From contig DKII01000008.1 in assembly GCA_002454125.1 (NCBI GenBank), positions 1 through 11,428 on the forward strand: a DNA stretch of 11,428 bases, given 5' to 3'. The notes beneath the pieces are model-generated. The model was not told where the DNA came from. It searched no databases and saw only the letters and a program-made list of their open reading frames with translations. Positions 1-5,760 of the stretch are shown here, piece by piece; position 1 is the first letter of the stretch, and each line of letters starts with the position of its first letter. Position numbers and translations under genes: made by a program. This DNA comes from Novosphingobium sp. UBA6722 (lineage in GTDB: Bacteria; Pseudomonadota; Alphaproteobacteria; Sphingomonadales; Sphingomonadaceae).

Positions 1-2
1 TG

Positions 3-32
3 CACTACGTGCTGCGCAAGCTGGCGGCCTGA
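3..32 (+). CDS. 3' end of an upstream gene (partial)
   Basis: Frame 3 reads nine codons (HYVLRKLAA) and then TGA at 30-32. That stop overlaps the ATG of the next gene by one base (TGATG), the usual geometry of translationally coupled genes, so this is probably the C-terminal end of a plus-strand gene cut by the window edge. Too little remains to name a product. The call rests on the overlap only. Confidence 0.4.
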   Translation, partial: HYVLRKLAA

Positions 33-571
33 TGCATCGTTCGGCCGTTCAAAAGGCGGTCGACGAGTTTCTCGCCCCGCGGTTGGCGGAGGGCGGATGG
101 AAGCGGCGCGGCTCGCGCGGCTTCGTCCGCCGCCGCGGCACGACCTGCTGGGTAATCAAGCTGGTCCACCGCGAATACCGGCAGGAACATGGCGCCTGCC
201 GGATCACGGCCAAGATCATGCGGCTGCACTTCCTGCCTTTCACCTCGCGCAAGGTGATGGAAACGCTGATCCGCTCGCCCATGCTGTGGCGCGAATGGGA
301 CCGCTGGGCCGAGCCGCGCTATCTGCTGGCGCGGCACACCACCCGGCACCTGGGCGAACTGACCGAAGCGCGCGAGCAGCTGTGGTACAGCTATGATGCC
401 AGCGATCGCGCCGATTGTGAGCGCGTGCTGGCCGAACTGGCAACCGACGTTGAGACCTTTGCCGTGCCCTGGCTGGCGCGCGGCTGGCTGTGGCGGCTGC
501 CGGACAAGGACCCGGCCCGCAAGGAGCGGCACAAGGTCCACCACGTCAAGCTGCGCCAGCAGCTCGCCTGA
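32..571 (+). CDS. DUF4304-like hypothetical protein
   Basis: A 179-aa, Arg/Trp-rich, basic soluble protein with no signal peptide or membrane segment. The first ~65 residues resemble the opening of DUF4304 proteins: an amphipathic helix (AVQKAVDEFLAPRL), then a G-[WF]-K-R-[RK]-G turn, then F-x-R-R and a hydrophobic strand (WVIKLVH). No biochemical role is firmly established for that family, so no function is proposed. The ATG overlaps the preceding stop (TGATG) and has no clear Shine-Dalgarno, which fits translational coupling to the upstream gene. The gene is followed 9 bp later by a hairpin whose U-run lies on the opposite strand. The ORF is convincing; the family call is from memory of the pattern and is tentative. 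Confidence 0.65.
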   Translation: MHRSAVQKAVDEFLAPRLAEGGWKRRGSRGFVRRRGTTCWVIKLVHREYRQEHGACRITAKIMRLHFLPFTSRKVMETLIRSPMLWREWDRWAEPRYLLARHTTRHLGELTEAREQLWYSYDASDRADCERVLAELATDVETFAVPWLARGWLWRLPDKDPARKERHKVHHVKLRQQLA

Positions 572-575
572 ACGG

Positions 576-599
576 AAAAGGGCGGCACCAAGGCCGCCC
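576..599 (-). terminator. Rho-independent terminator for the PEP-CTERM-like gene
   Basis: A 7-bp perfect stem (GGGCGGC 580-586, GCCGCCC 593-599) with a 6-nt loop is followed, reading the minus strand, by TTTT (579-576). It lies 24 bp past the stop of the minus-strand gene ending at 624. On the plus strand the stem is followed by C residues and a weak T-run, so termination of the 32-571 gene from that side would be inefficient. Confidence 0.75.
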
Positions 600-623
600 C
601 CCCTGTTTGAACTGATTGTCGCG

Positions 624-1529
624 TCAGGCCGTCTGCTTGGCCAGGCGGCGACGGCCGACCAGCGCAGCCGCAGCCGCGCCGAACAGCAGCAGCATCGGCG
701 GTGCCGGCACTTCATGACCGCCCGAGCTGGTCGTGGTCGTGGTGTTGCCCGAGGACGACGAGGTGCTGGTCGAGCTCGAAGTCGAAGTCGACGAGCTGGT
801 CGAGGTCGACGAAGTCACGTTGCCCGAAGTCGAGCTGGAGGTCGACGTGCTGGTCGAGACATTGCCCGAGGTCGAGCTGGAGGTGCTCGACGAGACGTTG
901 CCCGACGAAGAGCTGGTCGAGGTCACGTTGCCCGACGAGGTCGAGGTCGACGAATAGTTGCCCGAGCTGGTCGAGACATTGCCGGTCGAGGTCGAGACAT
1001 TGCCCGACGACGTGGTCGAGCTGGAGGTGCTGCCGCCCGAGGTCGAAGACGAGGAACCGCCGCTCGAGCTGGAGGTCGAGGTCGAGCCGCCCGAGGTGGT
1101 GGTCGAGACGACCACGCTGCCGCCCGAGCTGCTGCCGCCGCCAAAGAAGCCGCCGAAGAAGCCGCCGCCGAAGCCGAAGCCGCCCGAACCGCCGATCACG
1201 GTCACGCCGCTATCGCCGCCACCCTGCGGGGTGGGCATCGGCGGAAGCGGCGGGAGCGGCATGGCCATCATCGCCATCTGCTGCGGAGCGGGCGCCGCGC
1301 AGGCGACCGACTTGGTCACGACGCGGCGGATCTTCTTCATGCGCGGCTGGGCCGGAACGGTGCGGGCGATCTTGCGCTTCATCACCTTGGGCTTGGCCGC
1401 AGGCTTGGCATGCTTGACGTACTGGACCTGAGCCGCCGGCGCTTCGGCAACATGCACCGCCCCGCCACCGACCACGGCGCCGCCCGCGGCAATCGCGGAC
1501 AATTTCACAAGGGCCATCCGTACCGACAT
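624..1529 (-). CDS. Ser/Thr/Gly-rich exported protein with PEP-CTERM-like C-terminus
   Basis: 301 aa in clear blocks. Residues 1-30 are a signal peptide (basic start, then an Ala/Gly/Val-rich core ending AEA). Residues 35-75 are Lys/Arg/Pro-rich. Residues 80-102 are Met/Pro-rich. Residues 113-132 are Gly/Phe repeats. Residues 133-270 are almost only Ser, Thr and Gly, with eight Gly-Asn units (176, 183, 190, 200, 210, 222, 236, 261). The C-terminus has VPAPP (274-278), a hydrophobic helix (279-291) and RRR (293-295), the three-part layout of PEP-CTERM sorting signals, with VPAPP replacing VPEP. Family knowledge: such proteins are recognised by an exosortase and often linked to exopolysaccharide; I see no exosortase here. 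The ATG at 1529 has a purine-rich SD-like stretch (AAAGAGAG) upstream. Long open frames on the plus strand of this region are artefacts of the repeated codons. Confidence 0.82.
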   Translation of the reverse strand: MSVRMALVKLSAIAAGGAVVGGGAVHVAEAPAAQVQYVKHAKPAAKPKVMKRKIARTVPAQPRMKKIRRVVTKSVACAAPAPQQMAMMAMPLPPLPPMPTPQGGGDSGVTVIGGSGGFGFGGGFFGGFFGGGSSSGGSVVVSTTTSGGSTSTSSSSGGSSSSTSGGSTSSSTTSSGNVSTSTGNVSTSSGNYSSTSTSSGNVTSTSSSSGNVSSSTSSSTSGNVSTSTSTSSSTSGNVTSSTSTSSSTSTSSSTSTSSSSGNTTTTTSSGGHEVPAPPMLLLFGAAAAALVGRRRLAKQTA

Positions 1530-1655
1530 AAGCTCTGCTCTCTTTGCCTTTGGCTGGGGCGGAAAATCCGGCAGAAATGCAGCCGAAATGCCCCTATAGG
1601 CAGAGAAACGCAGACGAATGATTAAGGGACAATCGCGTTAACCCTGTTTCTGACG

Positions 1656-1687
1656 TCCCGGAGCGGGAATCGCCGGAAAGGTCCGGC
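1656..1687. other. Two adjacent hairpins in the ruvB/PEP-CTERM intergenic gap
   Basis: The 231-bp stretch 1530-1760 has no convincing gene. It holds two back-to-back inverted repeats: TCCCG-GAG-CGGGA (1656-1668) and GCCGGA-AAGG-TCCGGC (1672-1687). Neither is followed by a T-run on either strand. They lie 74 bp past the ruvB stop in the direction of its transcription, so they could slow 3' decay of the ruv mRNA or assist termination, or lie in the leader of the downstream minus-strand gene. A CCTATAGG element (1593-1600) is a possible -10 for that gene but has no good -35. Confidence 0.35.
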
Positions 1688-1760
1688 CAGCGTCATGCAC
1701 CTGTCCCAATCTGGAACCGAATGTAGCTAAAATTACTAACAAGCTGCTGGGTTGCGCGCG

Positions 1761-2801
1761 CTATTTGCCTGTCAAATCAGCAGAATCGAACAGGCCGCCC
1801 TGGTTGCCTGCGGGCGGCGCCAAACCAAGGTGTTGCCAGCCGCGCGCATTGAGGCAGCGGCCCCGCGCGGTCCGCGCAATCAGGCCCAGCTGGATCAGAA
1901 ATGGCTCGATCACGTCCTCGATCGTATCGCGCGGTTCGGACAGACCGGCGGCCAGCGTTTCGACCCCGACCGGCCCGCCATTGTAGAGCTCGGCAATCAT
2001 GGTGAGGTAGCGCCGGTCCATCGCGTCGAGACCCAGGCTATCGACCTCCAGCCGGGTCAGTGCGGCATCGGCCTGATCGCGGGTGATCGCGGCATGCCCT
2101 TCGACATGGGCAAAATCGCGCACTCGGCGCAGCAGCCGCCCGGCAATCCGCGGCGTCCCGCGCGAACGCCGCGCAATCTCGCGCGCGCCGGTCGGCTCGA
2201 TGCCGATATTCAGCAGCCCCGCGCCGCGCGTCACCACGCGTTCCAGCTCGCCCTCGGTGTAGAAGTTGAGCCGCACCGGAATGCCGAAGCGGTCACGCAG
2301 CGGTGTGGTCAGCAGCCCGGCACGGGTGGTCGCCCCGACCAGCGTGAACGGCGGCAGATCGATCCGCACCGAGCGCGCCGAGGGGCCTTCACCAATGATC
2401 AGATCGAGCGCGCGGTCCTCCATCGCCGGATAGAGCACTTCCTCGACCTGCGGGTTGAGCCGGTGAATCTCGTCGATGAAGAGGACGTCGCCCTCTTCCA
2501 GGTTGGTCAGCAGCGCGGCGAGATCTCCCGCCTTGGCGATCACCGGGCCGGAGGTCGCGCGGAAACCCACGCCCAGCTCGCGCGCCACGATCTGCGCCAG
2601 CGTGGTCTTGCCCAGCCCCGGCGGGCCGAAGAACAGCACGTGATCCATCGCCTCGCCGCGCGACTTGGCGCTTTCGATGAAGACCCGCAGGTTATCCTTC
2701 GCCGCAGCTTGCCCGACGAATTCGGCGAGCGTCTTGGGCCGCAGTGCGGCGTCGGCGTCTTCCGGCTGGCGGAGCGGGGTGAGGTGGGGGTTATCGGTCA
2801 T
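1761..2801 (-). CDS. ruvB: Holliday junction branch migration ATPase RuvB
   Basis: 346 aa, full length for RuvB. It is the AAA+ motor that forms hexameric rings on DNA arms flanking RuvA and drives branch migration of Holliday junctions in recombinational repair. Visible motifs: FVGQ (28-31); Walker A GPPGLGKT (59-66); Walker B with DEIH (110-113); sensor 1 GATTR (156-160); arginine-finger region LRDRFG (168-173); a C-terminal winged-helix part with GLDAMDRRYL and PRDTIEDVIEPFLIQLG. The ATG at 2801 overlaps the TGA of the upstream gene as ATGA, so translation is probably coupled. It is the last gene of the minus-strand run. Unusually, ruvA is not its direct neighbour: a low-GC gene lies between. 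The identity is certain. Confidence 0.98.
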   Translation of the reverse strand: MTDNPHLTPLRQPEDADAALRPKTLAEFVGQAAAKDNLRVFIESAKSRGEAMDHVLFFGPPGLGKTTLAQIVARELGVGFRATSGPVIAKAGDLAALLTNLEEGDVLFIDEIHRLNPQVEEVLYPAMEDRALDLIIGEGPSARSVRIDLPPFTLVGATTRAGLLTTPLRDRFGIPVRLNFYTEGELERVVTRGAGLLNIGIEPTGAREIARRSRGTPRIAGRLLRRVRDFAHVEGHAAITRDQADAALTRLEVDSLGLDAMDRRYLTMIAELYNGGPVGVETLAAGLSEPRDTIEDVIEPFLIQLGLIARTARGRCLNARGWQHLGLAPPAGNQGGLFDSADLTGK

Positions 2802-3340
2802 TGAGGTAGACCGTAATTTGGTGCGTCGTAGTTTGGCAAATAAGGGGCGTACGGAGATCCCTTGTGAAAAATCTGTGCCCTTTGAAACTCTTCGTTTGTC
2901 AAACGGACAGCAAGAAGATCATTCCCTGAATTGATTGCATAGAATTTGAAGTTGCGCCCTGACAGCTGACTGTTCACCACTTGGAAGAAGGTAGCCGCAG
3001 CTCCAGCCCAGGCGTCCTTTGCAGGTGGCGATCCAAAGACAGGATAGACCTTTCCATTCACTTCAACGCGGTAGTTCGGGCCTCCATCGTATCCTGCGTT
3101 TTGTCCATCCCACTTTTCTCGCATTGGTGCCCATTCAACCCCGATGTCGCCGGACTGCCGCTGTAGCTCCTCATAGGCGTCCTTCATGCCCATCTCGGCC
3201 AGTGACTCGGCATCGAGATGGATAGACGCGTCATAATCAATAGGATCGGACCCGACATGCTTTGCCGGCGATACCGACGGCTGTCCGCACGCTGTGCAAA
3301 GGGCCGCTAAGCAAGAAAGCAATCGGGCAAACTTGGTCAT
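2798..3340 (-). CDS. Putative lipoprotein of unknown function between ruvA and ruvB
   Basis: 180 aa. The N-terminus (MTKFARLLSCLAALCTACGQ) looks like a signal peptide ending at a possible lipidated Cys18; the -3 residue is Cys rather than the usual Leu, so the lipobox is imperfect. The mature part is soluble, with many Asp, Gly, Asn and aromatic residues, an RVEVNGKVYPVFG strand pair near the middle and an acidic/Asn-rich tail. I do not recognise the family. Hand-counted GC is about 47% in 2821-3000 against 73% in ruvB 2581-2640, so its composition differs sharply from its neighbours, suggesting later acquisition. Its stop overlaps the ruvB start (ATGA), so it now sits inside the ruv transcript. 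The ATG at 3340 has no obvious SD. A repeat-like hairpin lies in the 76-bp gap on its ruvA side. Confidence 0.72.
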   Translation of the reverse strand: MTKFARLLSCLAALCTACGQPSVSPAKHVGSDPIDYDASIHLDAESLAEMGMKDAYEELQRQSGDIGVEWAPMREKWDGQNAGYDGGPNYRVEVNGKVYPVFGSPPAKDAWAGAAATFFQVVNSQLSGRNFKFYAINSGNDLLAVRLTNEEFQRAQIFHKGSPYAPYLPNYDAPNYGLPQ

Positions 3341-3368
3341 TGGACCGGACCCCGCTCTTTGGGCGCAA

Positions 3369-3396
3369 TGGATCCCGAAACAAGTTCAGGGTGACG
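3369..3396. repeat. Candidate dispersed intergenic repeat (TGGATCCC...GGGTGACG)
   Basis: The element runs from TGGATCCC (3369-3376) to GGGTGACG (3389-3396). CCC-GAA (3374-3379) pairs with TTC-GGG (3385-3391, one bulged A) around the loop ACAAG. From memory, this resembles short extragenic hairpin repeats common in alphaproteobacterial genomes, of the form TGGATnCCGGnnCAAGnCCGGnnTGACG. Only one copy is in this window, so the repeat status needs a genome search. It fills the gap between ruvA and the low-GC gene. Confidence 0.45.
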
Positions 3397-3416
3397 GTAA
3401 ATGGAGGTGCGCAATC

Positions 3417-4016
3417 TCACCCCGCCACCCGCTTCAACGCAACCCGCACCAGGTCATTGAGCCCCGCCCCCTCGCCCAGCTCTTCCAGCGCCCGCGCTAC
3501 CGCCTCGGTCGCGATGTTGGGCTTGAAGCCGAGGTTCTGGAGCGCCGAAACCGCATCCTGGCTGGCCGAACCGCGCGGTGCAGCGGCGATCGCGGCACCG
3601 GCCGCCGAGGGCAGGCCGCCAGCCTTGTCCTTCAATTCATTGACGATCCGGCTGGCAAGCTTTGGCCCCACGCCCTGCGCGCGGGCGACCATCGCCGCAT
3701 CGCCGCCGGCGCAGGCGCGCTGCAGTTCGTCCACCGTCAGCGCCGAAAGCACCGCTAGCGCCATTTTCGATCCCACGCCCTGAATGCCGGTAAGCAAACG
3801 GAACCATTCACGCTCGCCCCCGCTGGCAAAGCCGATCAGGCGCATGTCGTTTTCGGAAACCTGCAGTTCGGTATGGACCGTCACCCGGTCCCCGCGCACA
3901 CCCAGGGCATCGAGCGTACGCGCGCTGCAATGGACGAGGTAGCCGACGCCGTTCACGTCAATCACGGCCCAGTCAGGGCCGAAATCGTCAAGCAGGCCGG
4001 ACAGGCGGGCGATCAT
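3417..4016 (-). CDS. ruvA: Holliday junction DNA-binding protein RuvA
   Basis: 199 aa, normal for RuvA. It forms tetramers that hold the Holliday junction open and square, and loads RuvB. The N-terminus MIARLSG starts the OB-fold domain I (about 1-64). Two helix-hairpin-helix motifs follow in domain II: LLTGIQGVGSKMAL (74-87) and ARAQGVGPKLASRIVNEL (111-128). An Ala/Gly-rich linker (~130-150) leads to domain III, the RuvB contact (ASQDAVSALQNLGF onwards). The start fits the family exactly, though there is no clear Shine-Dalgarno; a perfect 14-bp palindrome occupies the place where one would be. A LexA box lies 43 bp upstream, so this is probably the first gene of an SOS-induced ruvA-(lipoprotein)-ruvB unit. 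Confidence 0.98.
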   Translation of the reverse strand: MIARLSGLLDDFGPDWAVIDVNGVGYLVHCSARTLDALGVRGDRVTVHTELQVSENDMRLIGFASGGEREWFRLLTGIQGVGSKMALAVLSALTVDELQRACAGGDAAMVARAQGVGPKLASRIVNELKDKAGGLPSAAGAAIAAAPRGSASQDAVSALQNLGFKPNIATEAVARALEELGEGAGLNDLVRVALKRVAG

Positions 4017-4020
4017 GCAC

Positions 4021-4034
4021 GCGGGTTAACCCGC
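4021..4034. promoter_or_regulatory. Perfect 14-bp palindrome just upstream of ruvA
   Basis: GCGGGTTAACCCGC is identical to its reverse complement and ends 4 bp before the ruvA ATG. On the mRNA it would occupy the ribosome-binding region. It could be an operator for a dimeric regulator. As RNA hairpin its central TTAA leaves a 4-nt loop on a 5-bp GC stem. No known regulator is assigned. TTAAC is also half of the CtrA motif, but the TTAA-N7-TTAA arrangement is absent. Confidence 0.45.
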
Positions 4035-4058
4035 CGCGCTGCACTCGGCAAGCAAAAG

Positions 4059-4073
4059 GAACAAGTGGCGAAC
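4059..4073 (-). promoter_or_regulatory. LexA (SOS) box upstream of ruvA
   Basis: The plus strand reads GAAC-AAGTGGC-GAAC, which is GTTC-N7-GTTC on the minus strand, the established alphaproteobacterial LexA recognition pattern. It lies between the stop of the small lipoprotein gene (4083) and the ruvA ATG (4016), the right place for a repressor. A third GAAC at 4080-4083 follows after 6 bp, giving three half-sites in tandem. ruv genes are classical SOS members. I could not assign the -35/-10 confidently. Confidence 0.75.
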
Positions 4074-4082
4074 AGTTATGAA

Positions 4083-4415
4083 CTAGAAGCGCGGGATCGG
4101 GATGTCCGCGGCGATCCGGCAGGCCAGCGCCGATGCGCCGACCTGGAACAGCACTTCGCGATCATTTATCTGGCCGGCAACCCTTACCAGATCGCCAAAG
4201 GTCAATTGGCCATCGCGGTCGTAATAGCGGGCAGCCTTGGTCAGGCGGCTGACCTGGCTGGTGCTGAGCTTGCCGCGCAGGAATTCGGCGGCACAGCTCG
4301 CCTGGTTCTCGCTCATCCCATAACGCTGCAGCGCGTCGGAGATCTGGTAGCGGCTGGCCGTGCAGCCAGAAAGGGCGAGGCCGGAAAGTGCGGCGAGAGC
4401 TAGAGTTCGATTCAC
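4083..4415 (-). CDS. Small putative lipoprotein between ruvC and ruvA
   Basis: 110 aa. Residues 1-18 form a clear lipoprotein signal peptide with lipobox LSGC (15-18), so the mature protein should be lipid-anchored at Cys18. The rest is mostly helical (about 25-60), then a stretch resembling a degenerate EF-hand loop: Asp66-x-Asp68-Gly69-x-Leu71-x3-Asp75, with Tyr instead of Asp at loop position 1. Two further cysteines (41 and 99) could form a disulfide in the periplasm. The start is GTG at 4415, chosen because AGGAG lies 8 bp upstream and the signal peptide begins there. It follows ruvC by 72 bp in the same direction and ends just before the LexA box. I do not recognise a named family; a link to recombination is not implied by the sequence. 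Confidence 0.75.
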   Translation of the reverse strand: MNRTLALAALSGLALSGCTASRYQISDALQRYGMSENQASCAAEFLRGKLSTSQVSRLTKAARYYDRDGQLTFGDLVRVAGQINDREVLFQVGASALACRIAADIPIPRF

Positions 4416-4429
4416 GGGCGGCTCCTGTC

Positions 4430-4445
4430 TGCTGCCAAAGCAGCA
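4430..4445. other. Intercistronic hairpin between ruvC and the small lipoprotein gene
   Basis: TGCTGC-CAAA-GCAGCA forms a 6-bp perfect stem with a 4-nt loop, directly upstream of the AGGAG of the gene starting at 4415. No T-run follows, so it is not a classical terminator. It could modulate translation or protect the upstream yebC-ruvC mRNA. Confidence 0.35.
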
Positions 4446-4487
4446 ACCTGCGACCCCGCGCCTTAACCCCCGATTGCTGGTTGCGGT

Positions 4488-4961
4488 TCAGATGCCCCGG
4501 TTCAGATGGGCGTGGGTAATGGCAACGGCCAGAGCATCGGCGGCATCGGCCCCGGCCAGCTTCACACCGGGCAGAAGGACCTTGAGCATCGCCTGGACCT
4601 GCACCTTCTCTGCCCCGCCGGTGCCGACAATGGCCTTCTTCACCAGCGTCGGCGCATATTCCGCGACAGACAGCCCGGCCCGCGCCAGCGCCAGCAGGCA
4701 GACGCCCCGGGCCTGGCCGAGCTTGAGCGTGGACTGGCCGTTCTGGTTGACGAAGACTTCCTCAACCGCGCCGGTCTCGGGCTGGTACTGTGCGATTACG
4801 GCCGCCAGTTCGCGGTCAAGCACGACCAGTCGCTCGGGCAATGAAGCCTTGGGGTCAGTCTTTACCTGGCCATTGGCAATGTGGCTCAGCCGGTTGCCGC
4901 TTTTGGCGACGATCCCCCAGCCAGTGCAGCTGAGGGAGGGATCGAGGCCGATGATGATCAG
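4488..4961 (-). CDS. ruvC: Holliday junction resolvase RuvC (probable CTG start)
   Basis: 157 aa if translation starts at CTG 4961-4959. RuvC is the dimeric endonuclease that cuts Holliday junctions bound by RuvAB. The four acidic catalytic positions are all present: Asp7 in IIIGLDPSL, Glu67 in AVEEVFV, Asp139 and Asp142 in GADAADALA. The lysine-rich VKKAIVGTGGAEK segment is also intact. There is no ATG, GTG or TTG in this frame near the start; the first one downstream is TTG at 4841, which would remove 40 residues including Asp7. The CTG lies exactly where the family's Met belongs and overlaps the yebC stop (CTGA), so reinitiation after yebC is likely. Automated annotation may truncate this gene. 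Family identity is certain; the start codon is an inference. Confidence 0.93.
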   Translation of the reverse strand: MIIIGLDPSLSCTGWGIVAKSGNRLSHIANGQVKTDPKASLPERLVVLDRELAAVIAQYQPETGAVEEVFVNQNGQSTLKLGQARGVCLLALARAGLSVAEYAPTLVKKAIVGTGGAEKVQVQAMLKVLLPGVKLAGADAADALAVAITHAHLNRGI

Positions 4962-5701
4962 CCCAACTGCTCCATCACCGCGTCGGGGATTTCGTAATTG
5001 CCCCAGACGGTCTGGACGTCGTCATCGTCGTCAAGCACGTCGATCAGCTTGAGCAGGGTTGCCGCATCTTCGGCGCTGACTTCGGTCTTGAGGTTGGGCT
5101 TCCAGGCAAGCTTCACGCCCTCGGCCTCACCCAGCACCTTTTCCAGCTCGCGGGCGACGGGGTGGAGGTTCTCCACCGCGACCCAGATCGCGTGGGCGTC
5201 GTCATCGCTTTCAACGTCGTCGGCCCCGGCTTCGAGCGCGGCTTCGAACACCTTGTCGGCATCGCCAACGCTGCCGGGGTATTCGATCAGGCCAAGCCGC
5301 TCAAACCCGTGGCTCACTGCGCCCGACGCACCCAGGTTGCCGCCATTCTTGGCGAAGGCGGTGCGGACGTTGGTGGCAGTGCGGTTGCGGTTGTCGGTCA
5401 GCGCCTCGACGATCAGCGCGACGCCGCCCGGGCCATAACCTTCATAGCGGATTTCTTCGTAGTTCTCACCGTCACCGCGGCTCGCCTTGTCGATCGCCCG
5501 CTGGATATTGTCCTTCGGCATCGACTGCGCCTTGGCGGCGTTGACCGCAGCGCGCAGGCGCGGGTTCATGTCCGGATCGGGCATGCCCATCTTGGCCGCG
5601 ACAGTGATTTCGCGGCTCAGCTTGGAAAACTGCGCGGCGCGCTTCTTATCCTGCGCACCCTTGCGGTGCATGATGTTCTTGAATTTGGAATGGCCTGCCA
5701 T
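4958..5701 (-). CDS. yebC: YebC/TACO1-family protein
   Basis: 247 aa, typical family length. The N-terminus MAGHSKFKNIMHRKGAQDKKR is the family signature; it continues with FSKLSREI, NPRLRAAVNAAKAQSMPKDNI, EGYGPGGVALIVE and NRNRTATNVRTAF, and ends in an acidic C-terminal domain. The family was first annotated as transcriptional regulators; more recent work on YebC and mitochondrial TACO1 points to a ribosome-associated role in translating proline-rich stretches. yebC next to ruvC is a widespread arrangement. Its TGA overlaps the proposed ruvC start by three bases. The ATG at 5701 is fixed by the signature although no good SD is seen. A 7-bp inverted repeat lies in the 59-bp gap upstream. Confidence 0.96.
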   Translation of the reverse strand: MAGHSKFKNIMHRKGAQDKKRAAQFSKLSREITVAAKMGMPDPDMNPRLRAAVNAAKAQSMPKDNIQRAIDKASRGDGENYEEIRYEGYGPGGVALIVEALTDNRNRTATNVRTAFAKNGGNLGASGAVSHGFERLGLIEYPGSVGDADKVFEAALEAGADDVESDDDAHAIWVAVENLHPVARELEKVLGEAEGVKLAWKPNLKTEVSAEDAATLLKLIDVLDDDDDVQTVWGNYEIPDAVMEQLG

Positions 5702-5716
5702 GGGAAGATGCCGTCA

Positions 5717-5747
5717 GCTAGGGATTGGAAATGAGCCGCCCCCTAGC
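5717..5747. other. Inverted repeat upstream of yebC
   Basis: GCTAGGG (5717-5723) and CCCTAGC (5741-5747) are perfect inverted copies separated by 17 bp, between the stop of the YbjQ-like gene and the yebC start. They could be an operator or an intercistronic stem-loop. No T-run follows the stem on the minus strand, so it is not a typical terminator. Confidence 0.3.
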
Positions 5748-5760
5748 CGACCGGCTCCGA

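Noticed and set aside
775..1010. Direct DNA repeats with GTCGAG and TTGCCCGA units, considered as a CRISPR or satellite array
   Set aside because: Spacing is irregular and follows codons of the Ser/Thr/Gly-Asn protein repeat; there are no unique spacers.
393..1625. Long plus-strand open frames opposite the Ser/Thr-rich gene, including Glu/Val/Leu repeat and Arg/Ser repeat proteins
   Set aside because: They mirror the repetitive TCG/AGC codons of the minus-strand gene. Only the minus frame has a signal peptide, SD, membrane anchor and terminator.
1620..1645. Possible CtrA site (two TTAA motifs upstream of the PEP-CTERM-like gene)
   Set aside because: The two TTAA motifs are 12 bp apart rather than the 7 bp required for CtrA.
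1752..2804. 350-aa plus-strand ORF spanning ruvB
   Set aside because: It lies exactly antisense to a fully conserved ruvB, has atypical His/Arg/Gln-rich content and no SD.
4488..4841. 117-aa version of ruvC starting at TTG 4841
   Set aside because: It would drop catalytic Asp7 and the first core strand, although the upstream codons encode an intact RuvC N-terminus.
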